A stretch of 46,681 nt of DNA, taken from assembly GCA_964485695.1 (NCBI GenBank), contig CAZAKZ010000027.1:1-46681 (forward strand), in the 5' to 3' direction. Shown here piece by piece: positions 26,235 through 33,804 of the stretch. The stretch's first letter is position 1. Each line of letters starts with the position of its first letter. The DNA comes from CAZAKZ01 sp964485695 (lineage in GTDB: Bacteria; Planctomycetota; JAFGQW01). The notes under the pieces were generated by a model. It worked only from the letters and a program-made list of their open reading frames with translations. It had not been told where the DNA came from and searched no databases. Made by a program: the position numbers and the translations under genes.

Positions 26235-28423
26235 GTCGCGTAGCTGTGATTGGCGCGGGCATGACCCGCTTCGTTCGACGCGCGGAAGAGACCCCGGGTG
26301 AGCTGGCCGCACAGGCGGTGGAAATGGCGCTGGCAGACGCCGGGCTCGAAATGAAGGATATCGATTCCGTCTGTCTCGGCACAGCGCCGGACGCCTTCGA
26401 CGGGATCCACATGAACGGCGAAAACCTCATCGCCGGAGCAGGCGCGAACAGGAAGCCCTACCTCCGCCACTTCGTGGGCGGCGGCACCGGGATCATGAGC
26501 CCCATCCATGGCTGGATGCACGTGGCGTCGGGCAAGTTCAAAAACTGCCTGGTGGTGACGGAAGAGAAGATGTCACCGTGCGTGCCGCACCCGGCGGGCG
26601 CGTTCATCACCATCTTCGACCACACCACCGAGCAGCCGCTCGAGCTCACCCTCATTCACATCTTCGCCATCGAGATGGCGCGTTTCATGGCCGTTTACGG
26701 CTACAAGGAGGAGGAGATCGCGCTCGTCTCGGTGCAGAACAAGCTGAACGCGATGGACCACCCGGCGGCCCAGATCGCGCAGAAGATCACCGTCGAGGAC
26801 GTGATGAACTCGCGGCTTCTGTCCTGGCCGGTGAAACGGCTGGACATCAGCCCGACGTCGGACGGCGCGGTGGCGATCGTCCTTGCGAACGAGCAGATCG
26901 CGCGCTCCCATTGCAAGGCGCCCGCCTTCATCGACGGTGTCGGCTTCCGGCTCGACACCGCCTACTGGTGCACCCGCGACCTCGGCTTCCCCACCTACGT
27001 GTCCATGGCCGCCCGCGACGCCTACAAGATGGCGGGCATCACCAAGCCGGAGGACGAGATCGACGTCTGGGAGCCCTACGATCCGTTCGCCTACAAGGCG
27101 CTGCACCACATGAACGGGCTTCTGATGGACAAGACGGGACGCAAGACCAAGGACCTCCTGCTGTCCGGTGCCTTCGCCCGCGACGGAAGCCATCCCATGT
27201 GCCCGTCCGGCGGCGCACTCGGCGTCGGCAACCCGATCGCGGCCACCGGCCTCATGAAGGTGGCGGAACTCTACTTCCAGCTCACCGGCCAGGCCGGGAA
27301 GCGCCAGGTGAAGAAGACCGCCCACCGCGGCATCACGCAGGCCTGGGGCGACCTGATGCAGGTCGGCACAGTGGTCCTCATGTCGGGCGAGGGCGGCATG
27401 CCCATCTATCCGTCCAACTGGCGGGACAAGAAGGCCGAAGACCTGCCGGGCACGGCTCTCAAGGACGTGAAGGACGTTCCGCACGTCGATTACAGCCCGG
27501 ATCTCAGCTACTCGTGGGACAACGGTTTCGCGCTGACCACCTATCTCGATGGCTTCAAGCACGGCAAGATCCGCGGATCGCGGTGCTCCGAGTGCGGCCG
27601 CACCATGATCCCGGCGCGTGCCTTCTGCGAGATCTGCAACCTGCGTGCCGTCCACGACTACTACGACCTCGCCGATACCGGCACGGTCGAGACCTTCACC
27701 CTTTCGCACGTCAACTGGGCCTCGGCCCCGCTGCCGGAGGGACAGGTAAACATCTTCGCGGTGATCGCCATCGACGGGATCACCGAAAAGATGGGGCTCT
27801 GTCACATGCTGGGCGAGGTCGATCCGAAGGAGGTGAAGGTCGGCATGCGCGTGAAGGCCGTGTGGAAGCCGGCAGAGGAGCGCGTAGGCACCGTCACCGA
27901 CATCCTCCACTTCCGGCCGCTCAAGGCCGACGAGGAGCCGACGGACGTGACGCCGATGCCGATCAAGCCGAAGGAGCTGACCTCGATCACCGCGAAGTCC
28001 TTCCCGGGACGGATCCCGCTCGACTACGCTTACACCGCGGGAATCGGCGGGCGGAAGTTCTACGAGGATCTGGCCCAGGGCAAGCTCACCGGCACCTACT
28101 GCGAGAAGACCGATACGGTGGTGATCCCGGCCTCTGGCTTCTGTGAGGTCGGAATGCACATGATCGATCCGGTCGCGCAGGCGCGGGAGCTGGATCCGAA
28201 GTCGGGCCGCGTGACCGCCGTGACCCTCGTCTTCGAGGACCGGTCGGGCGAGCTTCTCGATATGCCGGTCTGGATCGCGAACGTGGAGTTCGAGGGCGCG
28301 GCCGGCAGCTTGTTCGGCCGCCTTCTGGTAGATGATCCCGAAGAGGTCGATATCGGCATGCCTGTCGAGCTCGTGGCCACCGACAAGGTCGGGCCCGAGC
28401 ATGTGGCATTCAAGCCCTGCTGA
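26231..28423 (+). CDS. Thiolase-fold protein fused to two DUF35 OB-fold units
   Basis: A 730-residue fusion; AGGAGG lies upstream of the ATG, which overlaps the preceding stop. Residues about 1-400 are a second thiolase-fold domain ('RVAVIGAGMTRFVRRAEETP', 'QAVEMALADAGLEMKDIDSV', 'SGGALGVGNPIAATGLMKVA'). The nucleophile position in 'FVGGGTGIMSPIHGWMHV' has no Cys, and the His of 'GHP' is Asn, so this half is probably non-catalytic. A DUF35 unit follows (about 440-580) with a complete zinc ribbon, C452-C455-C466-C469, and its OB-fold ('TGTVETFTLSHVNW'). A second DUF35-like unit (about 600-730) keeps only C624 and C638 of the four cysteines. DUF35 proteins hold acyl-CoA for thiolase-fold partners; here the partner domain and two such units share one chain. 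Confidence 0.85.
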   Translation: MSRVAVIGAGMTRFVRRAEETPGELAAQAVEMALADAGLEMKDIDSVCLGTAPDAFDGIHMNGENLIAGAGANRKPYLRHFVGGGTGIMSPIHGWMHVASGKFKNCLVVTEEKMSPCVPHPAGAFITIFDHTTEQPLELTLIHIFAIEMARFMAVYGYKEEEIALVSVQNKLNAMDHPAAQIAQKITVEDVMNSRLLSWPVKRLDISPTSDGAVAIVLANEQIARSHCKAPAFIDGVGFRLDTAYWCTRDLGFPTYVSMAARDAYKMAGITKPEDEIDVWEPYDPFAYKALHHMNGLLMDKTGRKTKDLLLSGAFARDGSHPMCPSGGALGVGNPIAATGLMKVAELYFQLTGQAGKRQVKKTAHRGITQAWGDLMQVGTVVLMSGEGGMPIYPSNWRDKKAEDLPGTALKDVKDVPHVDYSPDLSYSWDNGFALTTYLDGFKHGKIRGSRCSECGRTMIPARAFCEICNLRAVHDYYDLADTGTVETFTLSHVNWASAPLPEGQVNIFAVIAIDGITEKMGLCHMLGEVDPKEVKVGMRVKAVWKPAEERVGTVTDILHFRPLKADEEPTDVTPMPIKPKELTSITAKSFPGRIPLDYAYTAGIGGRKFYEDLAQGKLTGTYCEKTDTVVIPASGFCEVGMHMIDPVAQARELDPKSGRVTAVTLVFEDRSGELLDMPVWIANVEFEGAAGSLFGRLLVDDPEEVDIGMPVELVATDKVGPEHVAFKPC

Positions 28424-28453
28424 TCTCGACGGATTCGTCTGAAGATCGACGAT

Positions 28454-28486
28454 GAAAACCGGCCGCTGCGGCGGCCGGTTTTCTTT
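28454..28486 (+). terminator. Strong intrinsic terminator of the thiolase operon
   Basis: A perfect 13-bp stem GAAAACCGGCCGC (28454-28466) and its complement (28471-28483) flank a TGCG loop, followed by TTT. It lies 31 bp after the thiolase-DUF35 stop. The A-run on the left arm would make it work in the opposite direction too, serving the convergent gene whose stop is at 28550. Confidence 0.85.
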
Positions 28487-28549
28487 GGATCGGTGGAGCC
28501 GTGCCGGCGTGTTCGGGGGCTGTTCACCCCGGGCTGCCGGGGCTCGTGT

Positions 28550-29773
28550 TCACCTCGTCGTGAAGGCCCAGGTGTTGGCGACGTCGAGTCCTCCGGGCAT
28601 TCCCATGTTGATGGCCACGGCAGAGGCGAAGAACCTGAGGCCGGGCGGGGTGAACTTGGGCAAGTGGATCGTGGCCAGGGCGTTTGCCTGGACTCCCAGC
28701 GTCCCCACGAATCCCGAGGTCAATCCGGGGAGATCCCCCATCCGCAGCATCAGGAAGGTGAGGTCATCGGGAACGAGGTTGACCCTGCGGCCGCCGGCCA
28801 TCGGGATGCCCGGGTGCTGGCCGGTCAGGGACAGGGCGCCAATGTATTGAGCGCCCGGCCCGGACTGAGGGAAGGAAAAGTGGAGGGTGTATGTCGTGCC
28901 CGCCGCTGCGGGGCCGAATCCGGAGACCTTCCGGGACCCGTAGACGTCCAGCGAAGTCCATTGCCTGGGCGAATGCGGACCGAAGGTCTTGATCGCCACA
29001 CCCGTCATGGAATACTCGCCCGCTCCATTGAATCCGGCGGCGTGGAGGGTCCCCACCTCGTCGTCCACCTTGACGGCCTGGTCGTAGAAGAGGGAGAAGG
29101 ATTTCACGATGGCTCCGGTCCTGTCGATGATGAAGCACCTGCCGGGGGTGAAGGAGGACACCACGTAATTTCCGGTGCGAGGATCGAAGTCCACGGCCGA
29201 GACGTTCCCCATGCCGGAGGTGAGTGTGGTGTGGGCAAGGGAGCTCCGATCCATCTTCAGGAGGAGGCCCGTATTGAAAAGGGCGAGCATGTAATCGCCG
29301 TCATCCCGGTCGATGATGACGTTGTTCAGGTAATTCGGCGCCCTGGGCAGTACACTCGACACCACGCCGCCACTGGTGATGCGCACGAGGATGCTGAGGT
29401 TGGCGCTGTCGGTGCCGCTCACGACATAGGTGCCGTCTTCGTCCACTTCGATGCCGTTGGGGGAGGTGTTTCCGGGGACAGTCGCGATGGTGATGATCGT
29501 GCCGGTCCTGGAAACCCTGGAGAGCGCACCGTACTTGGTGCCGGAGACAGCGACCATGTCGCTGTTGTTGTAATCCATGACCACCCAGTTGATGAATCCC
29601 GTGGTAAAGCCGGTGGCCACCGTGGACACGACGCCCGTGACCCGGTTGATGGAGAAGATCCCCCTGTTGCTGAAATCTCCAAGGATGTAGTCGCCCGGTT
29701 TCGGCTGCGCCTGGACCGTTCCGATGCAGAGGACCAGGAGAGGCACGAGATTTCGGAAGGCGTTCATGATCAT
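28550..29773 (-). CDS. Secreted beta-propeller protein with C-terminal recurring domain
   Basis: A 407-residue exported protein; ATGs at 29773 and 29767 are both possible, and the ribosome binding site is weak. The signal peptide ends near 'LCIGTVQAQ', followed by 'KPGDYILGDFSNRGIFSINR', the same opening as the protein at 8642. Residues about 25-280 are propeller strands ('GIEVDEDGTYVVSGTDSANL', 'NVIIDRDDGDYMLALFNTGL', 'VDFDPRTGNYVVSSFTPGR'). The recurring domain (about 290-407) reads 'YIGALSLTGQHPGIPMAGG', 'NLVPDDLTF', 'GLRFFASAVAI'. The broken gene at 2308-2833 was closely similar to this one. A TATACT hexamer on the minus strand (29823-29828) could be its -10. No enzymatic motif is seen. 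Confidence 0.8.
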   Translation of the reverse strand: MIMNAFRNLVPLLVLCIGTVQAQPKPGDYILGDFSNRGIFSINRVTGVVSTVATGFTTGFINWVVMDYNNSDMVAVSGTKYGALSRVSRTGTIITIATVPGNTSPNGIEVDEDGTYVVSGTDSANLSILVRITSGGVVSSVLPRAPNYLNNVIIDRDDGDYMLALFNTGLLLKMDRSSLAHTTLTSGMGNVSAVDFDPRTGNYVVSSFTPGRCFIIDRTGAIVKSFSLFYDQAVKVDDEVGTLHAAGFNGAGEYSMTGVAIKTFGPHSPRQWTSLDVYGSRKVSGFGPAAAGTTYTLHFSFPQSGPGAQYIGALSLTGQHPGIPMAGGRRVNLVPDDLTFLMLRMGDLPGLTSGFVGTLGVQANALATIHLPKFTPPGLRFFASAVAINMGMPGGLDVANTWAFTTR

Positions 29774-29868
29774 GGCCGGTATCCGATACGCACGTGTTCA
29801 GGACTTCCGTATACAGGACTCAAGTATACCAGGGGGACGGCGGGGCGGGAGTTTTTTCTACGCAGGCC

Positions 29869-29897
29869 CTGACGTCGGATCCGGGTGCTGATATACT
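29869..29897 (+). promoter_or_regulatory. Promoter of the aminopeptidase-radical SAM unit
   Basis: CTGACG at 29869-29874 and TATACT at 29892-29897 are 17 bp apart, with an extended -10 TG at 29889-29890. Transcription would start near 29904, giving a leader of about 34 bases before the ATG at 29938. Confidence 0.5.
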
Positions 29898-29937
29898 TTT
29901 CCTCTCGTGAAGTCTGAAACAACCGAGGATGTGAACC

Positions 29938-31089
29938 ATGAGTGATGAACTGACCGGGGAGGACCTGGTCCAGCTGGTACGGCGCGTCTTTCAGCCCACT
30001 CCGGAGGATACCGGACTGGTCGTCATCGCGGACCTTCCCGATGACCGGGTGCCGGACCGGGCACAGTGGAAGGCGCGACGCGCCATGGCCGCGGACTGGG
30101 TCCAGAAGTTGAATCAGGAGACCGAGGCTCTCGGTCTGCCCAGGGTAACCCTGGCCTGGTACCGGAACGCCGGGGGCAACAACGCGGACCTGCCGGAGAC
30201 CTGCGTCGTGGGCACCGGAGAGGAGATTCTCGACGAGGCGGATCAGCTGGCCGGCCGGGATTCGATTCCATTCAAGGACCTCTTCGAAACCCACAGCCTC
30301 GTCATCGCGCCCACGCAGCTGTCCGCCACCGCCCCGCTGAAGATGCTGGTTCGCGGCCATACCATGCGAGCCGCCACCATGCCGGGATTCCTGGCGGAGA
30401 TGATTCCAGCGTTGAAGATCGACTACACCGAGGTGAACCGGCGGGTCATGGTGATCAAGGACCTCCTCGATCCGGCCGAATCGGCCACGGCGGTGTTCCA
30501 CACCGGGGGGAAGGACCACACCCTGTTCCTGGATCTGCGCCACCGCGAGGGCCACGCCTCCGGAGGGCTCTTTCCGGACAATGGTGCGGCCGGGAACCTG
30601 CCCTCGGGGGAGACCTACATCGTGCCGTACGAGGGGGAGGTCGCGGGGGAACCGAGCCGCTCGGCGGGTACGCTCCCCGTGCAGTTCGAGGACGAGGTGG
30701 TGGTCTACCGCATCGAGGGGAACCGTGCCGTGGAGGTGCTGACCGAAGGGCCGCACAGCGACAGCGAGCGGAAACTCCTCGAGGCCGAACCAGCGTACGC
30801 CAACCTGGCCGAGCTGGGCCTCGGGGTCCTGGGCGACTTCGACCTGAAGCCCACGGGCTCCATCCTCCTGGACGAGAAGCTCGGCCTGCACATCGCCTTC
30901 GGCCGCAGCGACCACTTCGGGGGCATCGTGGGGCCGTCGGACTTCTCGAAGCCCGAGGCGGTGGTGCACATCGACCGGGTCTACATCAAGGAGATGCAGC
31001 CTGATATCGACGTGGTATCCCTGGTCATCGAAGGGCCGGGGGGAACGAAGGAGGTCATGCGTGACGGCCGCTACTGCGGCGTTTTCTAG
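29938..31089 (+). CDS. M29-like (AmpS/aminopeptidase T-type) metallopeptidase
   Basis: A 383-residue cytoplasmic protein without signal peptide. The C-terminal half has the features of the M29 aminopeptidase and dihydroxypyridine-dioxygenase-like superfamily: 'GNLPSGETYIVPYEGEVAGE' (near residues 221-240, metal-binding Glu), 'AELGLGVLGDFDLKPTGSIL', and 'DEKLGLHIAFGRSDHFGGIV', with candidate ligands E, H and the H/D of 'RSDHFGG'. Members remove N-terminal residues from peptides; a few relatives have other metal-dependent activities. Only 2 bp separate its stop from the radical SAM gene, so the two are one transcript. A candidate promoter with an extended -10 lies just upstream. The peptide substrate is unknown. 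Confidence 0.8.
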   Translation: MSDELTGEDLVQLVRRVFQPTPEDTGLVVIADLPDDRVPDRAQWKARRAMAADWVQKLNQETEALGLPRVTLAWYRNAGGNNADLPETCVVGTGEEILDEADQLAGRDSIPFKDLFETHSLVIAPTQLSATAPLKMLVRGHTMRAATMPGFLAEMIPALKIDYTEVNRRVMVIKDLLDPAESATAVFHTGGKDHTLFLDLRHREGHASGGLFPDNGAAGNLPSGETYIVPYEGEVAGEPSRSAGTLPVQFEDEVVVYRIEGNRAVEVLTEGPHSDSERKLLEAEPAYANLAELGLGVLGDFDLKPTGSILLDEKLGLHIAFGRSDHFGGIVGPSDFSKPEAVVHIDRVYIKEMQPDIDVVSLVIEGPGGTKEVMRDGRYCGVF

Positions 31090-31091
31090 AC

Positions 31092-31985
31092 ATGGACTAC
31101 GTCGGTAACATCTTCCGCCCCCCGAGCGAGGCTCAAAGCCTGCTCCTGCAGGTGACGCTGGGTTGCAGCCACAATCAATGCACCTATTGCGGCATGTATC
31201 CGGACGAGGAGCAGAGGTTCCGGGTCAAATCCTGGGAGACGGTAGAGCAGGACATCGACGAGGCTGCGGCCCTGTCCTCGAGGCACGGCGCCGGCATCCG
31301 GCGCGTGTTTCTGTGCGACGGCGACGCCCTGATTCTCTCCACCACCCGGCTGGAGCGGATCCTGAGAGAGATCCGCGACAAGCTGCCCGCGGTGCGCCGG
31401 ATCGGCATCTACGGCGACTCCAGGTCGATCCTCCGGAAGAGCGTGGAGGACCTGGTCAAGCTCAAGGATCTGGGCCTCGGCATCGTATACCACGGTGTGG
31501 AGAGCGGTGATGACGTGGTGCTTGAGAGAATCAAAAAGGGGTCCACGCGGGAAGAGGCAGCCCGGAGCGCCGGGCGCCTCCGCGCGGCCGGCATCCGACA
31601 CTCGGTCATCGTCATGCTCGGCATCGGCGGCGTGAAACGCTCCAGAGAGCACGCCGAAGCCACGGCCGATCTGCTGACCGAGATGGATCCGCCCTACCTG
31701 GGCGCCCTGACCACCACCGTGATCCCGGGCACGCCGCTCCACGCCGAGGAGGCGAAGGGCGCCTTCACCCTGCCCGATCCCTGGGGTATGCTTGCAGAGC
31801 TGGAGATCCTCATCGACCGCAGCCGGTTCACCCGGTGCACGTTCCACGCCAACCACGCGAGCAATTACCTGCCGCTCCGGATGAACATGCCCGTGGACAG
31901 GGACCGCGCCCTCGAGATGATCAGGGAAGTGATCCAGACCCACGACATGCGCCGCCTGACGCCCGAGGAGTGGCGGGGCTTGTAG
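31092..31985 (+). CDS. Radical SAM protein with CX4CX2C cluster motif
   Basis: A 297-residue protein. The Fe-S/SAM motif is 'GCSHNQCTYCGMY' with C25, C30 and C33, spacing CX4CX2C rather than the usual CX3CX2C; this variant is known in a family annotated only as 'radical SAM protein' ('GCSHN.CTFC.MY'). Other SAM-barrel features are 'RVFLCDGDALILSTTRLERI', 'LGIVYHGVESGDDVVLERIK' and 'RHSVIVMLGIGG'. No SPASM or B12 domain is present. The reaction is unknown. The gene starts 2 bp after the aminopeptidase stop, so the pair is co-transcribed and may share a substrate or pathway. It ends 26 bp before the convergent lipoprotein gene. Confidence 0.87.
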   Translation: MDYVGNIFRPPSEAQSLLLQVTLGCSHNQCTYCGMYPDEEQRFRVKSWETVEQDIDEAAALSSRHGAGIRRVFLCDGDALILSTTRLERILREIRDKLPAVRRIGIYGDSRSILRKSVEDLVKLKDLGLGIVYHGVESGDDVVLERIKKGSTREEAARSAGRLRAAGIRHSVIVMLGIGGVKRSREHAEATADLLTEMDPPYLGALTTTVIPGTPLHAEEAKGAFTLPDPWGMLAELEILIDRSRFTRCTFHANHASNYLPLRMNMPVDRDRALEMIREVIQTHDMRRLTPEEWRGL

Positions 31986-32011
31986 GGCGCAGTGTCAGGT
32001 CGTTTATGCGC

Positions 32012-32470
32012 TCAGAATCCAACGACCTTCCAGGTCTCGCCCTCCTTCACCATGTTGAGCGATTCCTTATTACGACTGCCCCCCACCAGCTTGACGTCCA
32101 CGATCATGCTGTTCGGGCCGTCTCCCGCCCGGGTGCCGGTGACGGTGGCGCCGGTGAACATCTGACCCAGTTCATGGAGGGACTCTCCCTTCGCCGTCTT
32201 GTTCTGGATCATCTTGAACTCGCCCTCGCAGCTCTTCGAGAAGCACTGACTCAGGATGTCGAGGTTCTCGGCGCCGGCTGCTGCAATAAAGGTCTTGGCC
32301 GCGGCCTCGGCAGTGGAGAAGTCAGTGGCGGGGATTGCGGCTTTCTCTGGAACGGTTTTCTCGGGTGCCTTCTTATCCTGTGGTTCCTTTTGTTCCGGGG
32401 AAGTGCAATCGCAGCAGGAGCCGAGGAACACGAGAGTGGACGCGAGGCAGAGTGTGATGAACAGACGCAT
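32012..32470 (-). CDS. Small lipoprotein with NTF2-like (DUF4878-type) domain
   Basis: A 152-residue protein; AGGAGGT lies 4 bases before the ATG at 32470, which fixes the start over the longer open frame. The N-terminus is a lipoprotein signal with lipobox 'FLGSC' (Cys near residue 19), followed by a charged Lys/Glu/Pro linker ('SPEQKEPQDKKAPEK'). The rest has the NTF2-like pattern seen in small lipoproteins: helix 'STAEAAAKTFIAAAGAENLD', 'ILSQCFSKSC', then beta strands ending 'ESLNMVKEGETWKVVGF'. The closing 'G.WKVV.F' strand is typical of DUF4878. Its role is unknown; such proteins are often periplasmic or outer-membrane accessory factors. Confidence 0.8.
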   Translation of the reverse strand: MRLFITLCLASTLVFLGSCCDCTSPEQKEPQDKKAPEKTVPEKAAIPATDFSTAEAAAKTFIAAAGAENLDILSQCFSKSCEGEFKMIQNKTAKGESLHELGQMFTGATVTGTRAGDGPNSMIVDVKLVGGSRNKESLNMVKEGETWKVVGF

Positions 32471-32638
32471 GGGACCTCCTGAACTCGAGCAATGGACTGA
32501 ATTTGTCTGAATCGAAGAGACAGCCATGTATGATACTCGAGCTCTCGTAGATGTCCACGGGCAATTTAGGCCCTTGAAAATCGCCAAACCTCCCGTATTT
32601 TGGGGGTTGAGATCGCCCCGGGGCAAGACGTCCCAACA

Positions 32639-32673
32639 CTAATGGCCGCTACGAATCGTGACCGGCCATTTAG
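32639..32673. repeat. Internally deleted copy of the palindromic element
   Basis: The 27 bp at 32647-32673 are the exact reverse complement of the left arm of the 169-bp palindrome (9828-9854). Immediately before them, CTAATGGCC (32639-32647) resembles the outer end of the opposite arm (CTAAATGGCC), lacking one A. This is what would remain if the interior and most of one arm were lost. It sits directly upstream of the ribosome binding site of the M20 peptidase gene. Confidence 0.7.
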
Positions 32674-32690
32674 ACGAAAGGAATGCCAGG

Positions 32691-33770
32691 ATGTCCGATC
32701 GCATGGTGAAGCAGTTCATGGAAATGGTGCGCATCGACTCCGAGTCCGGCAACGAGGCCCGGATGATGGAATACCTGCTGAAAGAGATCCGAGGCATGGG
32801 CGGCGAGGCCGACCTGGATGACTACGGAAACCTCATCGCCCGGTTTCCCGCCAAGGGATGCGAGGGCAAGGAAGCCGTCCTGCTCTCCTGCCACGCGGAC
32901 ACGGTGAAACCCGGGGTGGGCATCGAACCGGTGATCGAGGATGGCGTGATCCGGCCAAAGGGCGACACCATCCTCGGTGCCGACTGCAAGGCCGGCATCG
33001 CCGAGGTGCTGGAAGCCATGAGGACGGCGGAGGTGCACCCGCCGGTGGAGTTTGCGGTGAGCCGCCAGGAGGAGGTGGGGCTCCTCGGCGTCAAGAACCT
33101 TGATTTCAGCCGCATCACGGCCAGGAAGGGCTTCCTCATGGACAACGACACCCTCGAGACCATCGTGGTGGGGGGGCCTTCCTACTTCGCCATCGACGTG
33201 GACATCAAGGGAAAGTCGGCCCATGCGGGCATGGAGCCGGAAAAGGGGATCAACGCCATCCTGGCGGCCTCGAAGGCCATCACCGCTCTTCGCCTCGGCC
33301 GCCTGGACCACGAGACCACGGCCAACGTGGGTGTCATCGAGGGCGGTCTGATCCGGAACGGCGTTCCGGAGAAGGCCAGGTTCCTGGCTGAATGCCGGAG
33401 CTCCAATCACGACAAGGGAGTCAACCTCGCCGAGGAGATGGGGAAGATCATTCGTGCGGAGGTGGAGTCAGTGGGTGCCGGAGTGGAGATCGCGGTGGAC
33501 AACCTGTGCCGTGCCGTGAGCATTCCAGACGACGCTGCCACGGTGAAGATCGCGCAGCAAGCCCTCGAGAAGGTCGGCATCCAGGACGCCAAGCCCATCT
33601 TCATCACCGGCTTCACCGATGCGTCCATCTACAACAACAAGGGCATCGAGATGGCCGTGGTGGGCATCGGCGCCCAGAACGAGCACTCCACCGACGAGTG
33701 CATTGCCGTGGCCGACATGGGAAAGGCTCTCACGGCCCTCAACGAGATGCTCCGTCTCTGTGCCGAATGA
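32691..33770 (+). CDS. M20-family tripeptide aminopeptidase-like metallopeptidase
   Basis: A 359-residue cytoplasmic protein of the PepT/M20B type. The ATG at 32691 is preferred because AAAGGA lies 8 bases upstream and the longer form would start inside a repeat. Metal ligands are all visible: H68 and D70 in 'LSCHADTVKPG', bridging D98 in 'ILGADCKAG', catalytic Glu in 'VSRQEEVGLLG' (E127/E128), a ligand Asp in 'FLMDNDTLE', and H332 in 'NEHSTDECI'. The dimerisation domain lies about 160-270. These enzymes release N-terminal residues from short peptides. It is followed 34 bp later by the S46 peptidase gene, so the two may form a peptide-degrading unit, one cytoplasmic and one exported. Confidence 0.9.
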   Translation: MSDRMVKQFMEMVRIDSESGNEARMMEYLLKEIRGMGGEADLDDYGNLIARFPAKGCEGKEAVLLSCHADTVKPGVGIEPVIEDGVIRPKGDTILGADCKAGIAEVLEAMRTAEVHPPVEFAVSRQEEVGLLGVKNLDFSRITARKGFLMDNDTLETIVVGGPSYFAIDVDIKGKSAHAGMEPEKGINAILAASKAITALRLGRLDHETTANVGVIEGGLIRNGVPEKARFLAECRSSNHDKGVNLAEEMGKIIRAEVESVGAGVEIAVDNLCRAVSIPDDAATVKIAQQALEKVGIQDAKPIFITGFTDASIYNNKGIEMAVVGIGAQNEHSTDECIAVADMGKALTALNEMLRLCAE

Positions 33771-33804
33771 AAGAGACCGTCGCATTCACGAGAGAGAAGA
33801 TGGT

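Noticed and set aside
26573..28402. Open frames opposite and out of frame within the thiolase-DUF35 fusion
   Set aside because: They are shadows of a gene with intact zinc ribbon and thiolase motifs.
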